Shown here in pieces: positions 57,041-64,000 of a stretch of DNA of 64,000 bases; the stretch's first letter is position 1; each line of letters opens with the position of its first letter. The position numbers and the translations under genes are program-made. This DNA comes from Tipula vernalis. Taxonomy: Eukaryota; Arthropoda; Insecta; Diptera; Tipulidae. The stretch is from positions 307,811,236 through 307,875,235 of the forward strand of contig OY282560.1 of the NCBI GenBank assembly GCA_958295665.1. Reading direction: 5' to 3'. A model generated the notes under the pieces. The model saw only the letters and a program-made list of their open reading frames with translations. It did not search any database and was not told the DNA's origin.

Positions 57041-58515
57041 AAAATAAAAAGTACGTCACGTGTACAGTTCGATGTATATGGTACGAGTTCACTAAATACA
57101 GTTGTAAATAGAATGAGTTATTGCTGATAAAATGTATCTTCACAATGATAAAATGCCGTTTCACAGAACAGAAAATCACTTTAAAATGTTTTATTACATA
57201 AATTTTTAGATATATTGCACTATTTGATAACCAGACTGAATGTAAGGATATAAAACTAGTTACCGGATAATACTGGATATTTGTCCATAGCTTCTTCTCT
57301 GTCTATATATCCCTCCGGGAAATAAAAAGAATTTTTTTTTTTTGATCCAATTATGTAGACAAATTGTTGATTTCACAATTCTAACCACAGTTTCTCTTTT
57401 CGCTAGAATTGGCCTTCGGTAAATCCGCCATTTAGCGGACAATACTCCGAAACTATTCTCATTTACCCGTCTAGCACGTGATAACCGGTAATTGTAAGTT
57501 GATTCGTCTACGGGTAAACCTCCAGGTCGATTTCTACCAGGGAAAGGTCGTATCAAATTTTTTAAGAGAGGGAAAGCCTCATCCCCTACAATCACGAATG
57601 GTGCCTTGATATTTGATGCCGGTAAATATTCATCGTTTGGAATATTTAGGGTTGTGGTATCTCCACATAGCACCTTTCCAAAAGAGGTATTTTTAAATAC
57701 TCCACTGTCACTAAATCGCCCGGAAGCCCCAATGTCCACGAGCAAAAAGTTGTAATCTGCATCGCAAACCGCCATTAAGATGATGCTGTGCGACCCCTTG
57801 TAGTTAAAACAAGCAGATCCACTATTCGGAAAAGCCTAAAAAAATCTTTAACTTTTAAGTTAAGCTAAAATTAGGATTATAGTAAAAATTTTACCTGTAC
57901 AACACAATGCTTCCCATCAAGCGCTCCAATACAATTGGGGAAGTTCCATTTTTCATAGAAACCTTTCGCCACTCTCTTCCATTTTTCCTCGGTTAATTTT
58001 TCGAACGCTGACGTAAATAAAGAGTCCCAAATTGCTTGACAGGTTTCTGAAATCATCTGACTAGTAGAGCTTGGTGATACTCTATAGTTGTATGAGAGAG
58101 ACTTCATTGAGTCACCACTTGCGAGATATCTAAATAAAATAGAAATATTATTCACATGGTATGTTTTAAAAATCTTAATTAAAGTTTTTTACCTTAATGT
58201 TAATGACAAGCGTGCCCCAGTGGATATTGGTTTCCTGGATAGTGTGAGTTTTTCGATCGCTGGTCCAACTTTGTGTAGCAGTTCGTCAAAAAGATCGACA
58301 CCCATCCGGTGATAATTAAAAAATTGTAGGGTTTCATGAAGTCGCATCTCTTGTACCAAATTGTCATAAACCCCTTGCTGCTCTCTACCTCTTAATAATT
58401 GATTTACCCAACATCTGAGAGACCTTTCTTTGAACTTTTTGATGTATACCCATAACAATAGCAACTTCAATTTTTTAATTCTAACCAAATTAGATTGTCG
58501 GGTTAATTTAAGCAT

Positions 58516-58840
58516 TTTCTTTAATCTCGGCTATATGTCTTTTAACAATATATGTACATATGTATATTCAATTAAAAAATGTCTTTCTTCAAAAAATGTC
58601 TAATCTTCACTTAAAAAATGTTTAATCTCAAAATTCGCACTGGCTTCAAAAATTAATAAATCACAAAATAGCTAGCTACTATTCACCAAATTATGTGTCA
58701 TAATATTGTTTATGTATGTATGTGTGAAAAAACTCCGCCGAAAATTCGTCGCATATGTAAATCATCGATAATACAGTGTTCGCCGAATTTCCTGCGGCAG
58801 GCAGCCGCGTCGAAAAATCGGCGGATATGTAAATCAACCT
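58516..58840. other. Right noncoding end of the Harbinger element
   Basis: Promoter-side region of the transposase gene. It includes a repeated AAAAATGTCTAATCT/TTTAATCT phrase and the terminal inverted repeat. No gene. Confidence 0.6.
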
Positions 58841-58843
58841 TAA

Positions 58844-59344
58844 AACGTTAAAAAAATTTATTGAATATTACTCACCCATGTGTTGTAAATTTTATTTATT
58901 TTTTCTTTAATCTTCCGTATAACTGGATGTGGTGATGTACAAGATGATTATTGACGGTTGTTTGTTGTATATTCCTCTTTCTTATACAAAAATTGTTGAA
59001 TTGTTATCCATTCAAGTGATCGAGTGTTAAAAATATTCGAATGTTAATCGAATTTATAACTGGATAGTTATATCAAGCGGTATTATCATATACCGAATCG
59101 CCCTTGATGATGTTCATTACCACAATAATGATTTGCCAAAAGATGAAACACGTGCTTGTTGAACGGCTTGATGAAACGTTGCGGTTTTATCAGGTGAATT
59201 GATGTATTTTAATTTTTGTAAGTTAAGACTATTTGTCTTTAAAATAATCTACGCGAACTAAACTTGATGTGATTCGATAAAATTCCAACAATTCCCACAG
59301 ACAGATATTCAACTTTTCAATATCCCTCCGCTGCCACCAAAATA
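58844..59344 (-). other. Gypsy leader and primer-binding site
   Basis: Against the LTR end, on the minus strand, TATTTTGGTGGCAGCGGAGG (59344-59325) looks like a primer-binding site and resembles the one of the SAP-domain gypsy element. The LTR to its right is therefore a 5' LTR and the gene body should lie to the left, through this noncoding leader. Confidence 0.7.
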
Positions 59345-59684
59345 TGTCGTGGATGAAATCGTTTGATGGAAAATTAAACAAAATTTTGTCGCTTGTAATA
59401 ATTATTTTACACAAGTTCAATTTTATTTTCACCGTTGTGACCAACCAATTATATAATATCACAAAAATTAAGCCCCGAAATTGCAAAATGCTTCTTTTAT
59501 ATTTTTTTTTTTTTTGTAAAGGGGAATTTTAGTACATCTGTAATTTTGCTCAAATTTAATATAATAAATATAATAATATAAATCAATGTGAAGCATTGTT
59601 AAGATTAATTGGCTTACATTTAGAACATCCTAGTAATGTTTGAATTGAGGAAGCATTGGTGGCATTTTATACGTTTATACGACA
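59345..59684 (-). repeat. Intact 340-bp gypsy LTR
   Basis: TGTCGTGG ... TATACGACA, with inverted TGTCGT/ACGACA ends. It equals the sum of the three LTR fragments (161 + 66 + 113 = 340 bp after removing the duplicated target bases) and shows both insertion sites empty. It lies inside the decayed SAP-gypsy copy to its right. Confidence 0.95.
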
Positions 59685-62440
59685 CTGTGGATGCAAAGGC
59701 GTTGTTCTCGTTTTATGTATACCGAGCATCTGGCATATCTCTTGAAATACCACCGATTCAAAATTCCTGCCTTGATCGGTATGAAACTCCATCGGCACTC
59801 CAAATCTGCTAATCCAAGTATTTACCACGGCATCAGCTATTGTTGTCGTCTCCTGATTAGGAATTGGGTACACCTCCGGCCATTTGCTGAAATAATCCAT
59901 TATTACTAGCACATATTTGTTGCCGCTCTCAGTGGTGGGAAAGGGCCCGCTACATCCATTGCAATTCTTTCGAATGGTGCTCCAACGTTATAATGTTTCA
60001 TGGTTCCACGACTTTTGCGTGCGGGTCCCTTCACCGCTTCACATTGGTCACATTTTTGGCACCATTCTATCACTGACTGACTTCATCCTGCCCAGTAGAA
60101 TCGTTGACGTATCTTTGCTAGTGTTTTATTAATTCCTAGGTGGCCCCCATTTGCTCCTCCATGATACTCATTCAGGATTTCCGCAATCCGGCACTTTGGT
60201 ATCATCAGCAACAATTGCTTCACTTTGCCATCCGTGCTTTCCCACAATCGTTTTAAACAGCCATTCTCAAGACGGAGGCTATCCCATTGAGCCCAATAAG
60301 CCTTGACAATGGGAGTTTTATCCGCGATCTCCCGCCAAGTTGGCCGGTGTTCTTTTTCCTTACTTGACGGCCGTCTTGATAATGCGTCGGCATTTCTGTG
60401 TCCACTTCCCTTCCGATGTTCAATTTGGAAATCGTAGCTTTGAAGACGTTCTACTTGTCCCTCTGGATTCTTGAATTGTAACAGCCACCGTAAAGCGCCG
60501 TGATCTGTCCGTAAATGTAATTTTTGGCCATAAAGATACTTATGGAATTGCTTGACACATTCCACTATAGCCAACAATTCTTTCCGTGTCACGCAGTAAT
60601 TACGCTCCGGTTTCTATAATGTTTTGGAGTAGTACGCAATTACTCTTTCTTGGCCATTAATTTCCTGTGATAACACACCTCCTATACCGTCATTATATAT
60701 ATAGTATAGTATAGGTTCCATTCGAGTGGCTTATTCTTTCTGGTCAACTCGTGTAAACTCTTGGCAATGTTGGCGAATCCTGGCACGAAGCATCTATAGT
60801 ATGTGTACAATCCCAAAAAACTTCGTAATTCGTGTAAGTTTTTAGGTCTTGGCCAGTTCTTTACCACTGCGATCTTTTCTTATTCGGTGTGAATTCCATT
60901 AGTTGTTACAAGATGACCCAAATATTTGACTTCAGTTCTAAACAGTTTACTAAAACTTCCGCCAAGTTCCTTAGATGCTCGTCAAAATCCTTTCCCATGA
61001 CGATGATGTCGTCAAGATATATTAGGCAAGTCTTCCAATGTAATCCCCATTAATCGTTCAAAAGTCGCAGGGGCATTACATAATCCGAACGGCATAACAT
61101 TAAATTGCCAAAGCCCGTTACCCACACTGAACGCTGTTTTCTCGCGATCTTCCTCATGGACTTCCTCCTGCCAATATCCGCTTTGTAGATCTAATGTCGA
61201 AAATATTTGAGCACCCGATAACGTGTCTAACGTGTCATCGATTCTTGGCAGTCGATAGCTATCTTTTTTCGTCACAGCATTGAGTTTTCGGTAATCAACG
61301 CAAAATCTCATGCTACCGTCCTTTTTCTCGACCAATACTACCGGTGAGCTCCATGGGCTGTTAGATGGTTCGATTACTCCTGCTGCCTGCATATCTGTTA
61401 CCATTCGATTGACTTCTTATTGTTTTGCCAATGGTAGCCTCCTGGGTGGTTGACGAATCGGCATCTCCGTTCCCGTATCAATTCGATGCTTTACCATTGA
61501 GGTCCTTCCGTTATTATCCGATGTACTGCAGAATATGGACGTGTACCGTTTGAATAGTTGATGTGCAGAATTTTTTTTTTGCCTCAGTAAGATCTTCGGT
61601 CCATTTCTACATAAGTTGTTCTACCATTTCTTTCCGGCCTTGCATGTCGGCTTTTTCAATCGGACTTTTCTGTTCACACTTTACTATAGTTGAAACCTCG
61701 TTACATTTTCCGATGACTGTCCCTTTCTTAATGGTTTTCGTCTTATCCGAGAGATTTAGAGTCCTAATTGGTACTCTATGGTCGTTATTTGGTTTAACTA
61801 GGGCTTTTCCGATTATAATTTCCTTGGTTCCGTTCTTCTCTTCGTGAGCTTCAACAACCCACAACCTGGGTGACCCAGAACCTCCCTCCAATTTTCCCCA
61901 TAGGATCGTCTCCGAATTCGGTGGCAGCTTCTCCCAATGATCAATAATAATTCGCCTGATAGTTGCTCCAGCACTGCTACATTGAAGTGGCAACTCGATG
62001 TTATCGTAACTTAAAACTCCTCGTCCAACATCCACCACGAAGCCATTTGCCCTCATGAAGTCCATCCCCATTATGACTTCATCCACAATATCTGCAATCA
62101 GCACTTCGTGTTGGAAAAGAGTTCTTCCGATTTTTATTTTCACGATCTTTTTGCCTTTTATTATTGAACTATCTCCAGTTGCTGTTTGTAACTTCAATCC
62201 ATTAGCTGTTTGTACACCTCCATCGATCAGATCTTTCCGGACAATCGTGCGATTTGCTCCCGTATCCAGGGTGATGATGCAATCCATGCTATCAATGTCG
62301 CCTTTGATTGTTAAGCTGTCACCGCCCCTTGCTACTTTCGAAACGCGGATGGAGGTTATGGGGCAATCGATTGTGGGAGTCAGCTTCTGCCCCTTTAAGC
62401 TGACTCTTTGTAGTTTAACGGCTCCGCCGTCATTTGGCCT
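59685..62440 (-). pseudogene. pol relic with protease and RT
   Basis: Fragments in order: protease ITLDTGANRTIVRKDLI and IMGMDFM (62287-61607); RT with EPSNSPWSSPVVLVEKKDG, DYRKLNAVTKKDSY and NVMPFGLCNAPATFERLM (61404-61030); catalytic YLDD in a shifted frame near 61012; RT thumb FLGLYTYYRCFVPGF; RNase H RTDHGALRW; the zinc domain; and an integrase core with MDYFSKWPEV and HTDQGRNFES. Frameshifts near 61030, deletions near 60365, 60700 and 60950, and several stops make it nonfunctional. Confidence 0.9.
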
Positions 62441-62868
62441 TCTTGCCTAGCCAACGCCTGCTCCCCGCTTGGTCGTCGCTGCATAGGAGATGGTGATCTT
62501 CCCCTTTTTCTTCTTAATTCCCAGCAGTCCCGTGAGATGTGACCGATTTTATCACATGCCCAACATTTGATTTTGCCGCTTCCGTCTCGGTATCTTGGTG
62601 TTGACCGTTCTGTGTTTATGCTGGTATCGATTTCCACTCGGCGTATTTTCATTGACGTTTTGGTAATGGCTTGTGCAGTTTCATTTGTTATCGCACAAGC
62701 GATGGTTTCCGCAAACGTTGCTTTAGGTGACAACATCACCGCCCTGCGTGTCTCTGGATCTAGAATGCCGTCAATGAATGCATCAATATTTAGCCTTTCC
62801 ATATAATCGGCTGATGTACTGGTATGTGCTAGACGTACTAATCGCTCGATTGCTCGATTTAAGAAAAT
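62395..62868 (-). pseudogene. gag 3' part of the second SAP-gypsy copy
   Basis: This holds the end of the capsid region (MERLNIDAFIDGILDPETRR) and the zinc knuckle CWACDKIGHISRDC, ending at the same stop as the first copy. The 5' portion, including the SAP-like domain, is lost at the breakpoint near 62868. Confidence 0.9.
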
Positions 62869-62939
62869 TCAATTTTATTGAAAATCACCTGAACTATAGA
62901 CCACAAAATCAGAGCTCCAAAATCGAAAATCGGCATTTG

Positions 62940-63480
62940 TGATGTGGTTTTGTCGTCGGCCATCTGTCTTGTCGGCGATGTAGTTGTCGACCATCTTTCC
63001 TATCGGTGATGTGGTTGTGTCAACCATCTGTCCTGTCGGCGATATGGTTGTGTCTGCCGTCTGTTCTACACGCGATTTGGTTTTGTAGGCCATCTGCCTT
63101 GTCGGCGATTTAGTTGTCGGCCATCTGTCCTGTCGACGATGTGGTTGTGTCGGCCATCTGTCTTGTCGGCGATGTGGTTGTCTCGGCCATCTGTCTTGTC
63201 GGCGATGTGGTTGTGTCGGCCATCTGTCCTATCGGCGAAGTGGGTGGTTTTGTCGGCCATCTGTCTTGTCGGCGATGTAGTTGTCGGCCATCTGTCCTGT
63301 CGACGATGTGGTTGGGTCGGCCATCTGTCTTGTCAGCGATGTGGTTGGCTCGGCCATCTATCTTGTCGGCGATGTGGTTGTGTCGGTCATCTATCCTGTC
63401 GGTGAAGTGGTTGTGTCGGCCATCTGTCTTGTCGGTGATGTAGTGGTCAGCGATGTGGCCGGTCGGCGAAATAGTTTTCG
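62940..63480. repeat. 33-bp minisatellite, about 16 copies
   Basis: Degenerate units of GGCCATCTGTCTTGTCGGCG followed by ATGTGGTTGTGTC. The array is GC-richer than its surroundings. Long overlapping frames on both strands come from the repeat length being a multiple of three and are not credible genes. Confidence 0.95.
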
Positions 63481-64000
63481 GCTATGTGACCCACACCCGT
63501 CTGTGTCATATATAGTTAGAAACGGATCAGAAAACTTCATGGAACCCAACAGTATAGGCCCACACCACTGTAATCAGTACACATGTTAGTTAGTGGAAAA
63601 TTAATCCTATGTACCTATACAATGAATCTAAATTCCCCTAACCAAAACAATATAATATATTAAATATCTGTTAAACCTAATAAAAAATGATACAACAAGA
63701 TAGATTCCGCAATATAATATAACACACTGTAATACAATATATCCAGTTTAATAATTTCACAAATAAAATTAGTAAAATTTACACAATTCATATAAACCGA
63801 TACCTGGCAGCATCGCTAATTACCAGGCCACTTTTCCAAATTATCACACACTGTCAAAAAAAAAACAAGTTTTTGATGCCCAATCGTATATGCACAAGCA
63901 GCAAGTATGTGATTTCTTTTTGAGGTTATGTTAACATTGATTAAATCTTTAGTTCGATTATGCACGAAATTACACAGATTTAGTTTGGTCAGAGAAACTA
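63481..64000. other. Unassigned AT-rich end of the window
   Basis: No coding frame, repeat or transposon end recognised. Confidence 0.5.

Larger units (their letters stand above)
52721..57257 (-). mobile_element. CR1-like non-LTR retrotransposon, nearly full length
   Basis: A minus-strand element from a 5' UTR near 57257, through ORF1 (PHD finger) and ORF2 (endonuclease-RT), to a (TAAA)n tail at 52721-52742. Both edges are defined by the Harbinger transposase coding sequence that it splits. The simple-repeat tail and PHD-bearing ORF1 fit the CR1/L2 part of the Jockey group. Confidence 0.9.
52525..58515 (-). pseudogene. HARBI1-like Harbinger transposase, split by a retrotransposon
   Basis: Exons 58515-58193 and 58129-57895 join in frame through short GT-AG introns to a third segment from 57834. 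Together they give an N-terminal helical region and the DDE core: CIGALDGKH (Asp), VDIGASGRFSDSG (Asp) and SRARRVNENSFGVL (Glu). After CLHNWIKKK the frame shifts in a 12-A run near 57335-57346; the correct frame continues YIDREEAMDKYPVLSGN to about 57259. Here the CR1-like element interrupts the gene. The C-terminal exon resumes at 52719-52525 with GRWRQEV ... NNSSGNALNIRNNFKRYF, the usual C-terminus of these transposases. It is therefore dead both by insertion and by a frameshift. Confidence 0.9.
51096..58840. mobile_element. PIF/Harbinger DNA transposon with a nested retrotransposon
   Basis: Inverted repeats starting AGGTTGATTTACATATCCGC (51096 onwards) and its complement ending at 58840 are flanked by TAA on both sides (51093-51095, 58841-58843), the 3-bp target typical of PIF/Harbinger. 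It has the two classical genes in convergent order: a MADF/Myb-like protein on plus and a HARBI1-like DDE transposase on minus. Without the CR1-like insertion (52721-57257) the element would be about 3.2 kb. Confidence 0.95.
59685..62868 (-). mobile_element. Second, decayed copy of the SAP-domain gypsy element
   Basis: Minus-strand sequence 85-95% similar by eye to 14900-17330, from the integrase core to the middle of gag. It keeps the protease and RT palm that the first copy has lost. The left end is cut by the gypsy LTR; the right end breaks in gag at about 62868. No LTR of its own is present. Confidence 0.9.

Noticed and set aside
13896..59688. 13897-59684 as one single giant gypsy element
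   Set aside because: The bases outside the two LTRs (AGGT and CTGT) are not a duplication, and the sequence left of 13897 does not continue the SAP-gypsy copy found right of 59684.
62875..63589. Frames of up to 109 codons on both strands of the 33-bp minisatellite
   Set aside because: The repeat length is a multiple of three, so all frames stay open; no start context or homology.
1..64000. tRNA, rRNA or other classical RNA genes
   Set aside because: No cloverleaf-type or rRNA-like sequence was recognised on either strand.

Overview
The window is eukaryotic and almost certainly from an insect, probably a fly: it is very AT-rich, its genes have 64-70 nt introns with ordinary GT-AG ends, and its retroelements (BEL/Pao, several Ty3/gypsy lineages, CR1-like non-LTR) are the mix found in dipteran heterochromatin. 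I see no rRNA, tRNA or CRISPR. Only one gene looks like a host gene: an unrecognised four-exon minus-strand gene at 10876-12830 (584 aa). Nearly everything else is transposon and satellite DNA, stacked by repeated nested insertion.

Layout. 1-2033: 5' end of a minus-strand BEL/Pao element (Gag running off the left edge, primer-binding site, candidate 5' LTR). 2034-10850: a CR1-like non-LTR element split by a CsRn1-clade Ty3/gypsy element (about 4019-9183) whose gag and pol overlap at a canonical -1 slippery site. 10876-12830: the host-like gene. 13897-37555: one 340-bp gypsy LTR broken into three pieces by two LTR elements, each with a perfect target-site duplication (TSD). The first is a SAP-domain gypsy element (14058-18898, TSD ATAG). 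The second is a BEL/Pao element (18969-37437, TSD AATAT), whose leader carries a hAT element, a two-gene CACTA-like DNA transposon and a 57-bp tandem array. An uninterrupted copy of the same LTR at 59345-59684 shows both empty sites.

37556-42681: internal region of that minus-strand gypsy element (decayed gag-pol). 42789-43022: a MITE with a TTAG duplication. 43030-44630: a more decayed related gypsy relic. 44632-49495: about 28 copies of a 174-175 bp satellite, with a ten-monomer higher-order repeat, that appears to derive from the gypsy protease-RT linker. 49759-50312: a second copy of the gypsy gag 5' end and leader, followed by about 45 copies of an octanucleotide (50313-50675). 51096-58840: a PIF/Harbinger element with an intact MADF-type gene, its transposase gene cut by a CR1-like retrotransposon (52721-57257). 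59345-59684: gypsy 5' LTR. 59685-62868: a decayed second copy of the SAP-domain gypsy element. 62940-63480: a 33-bp minisatellite.

Most retroelement ORFs carry stops and frameshifts. The ORFs that read through intact are the host-like gene, the CACTA-like transposase and its spliced DUF4806-type partner, the Harbinger MADF gene, and the gag and internally deleted pol of the SAP-domain gypsy element.
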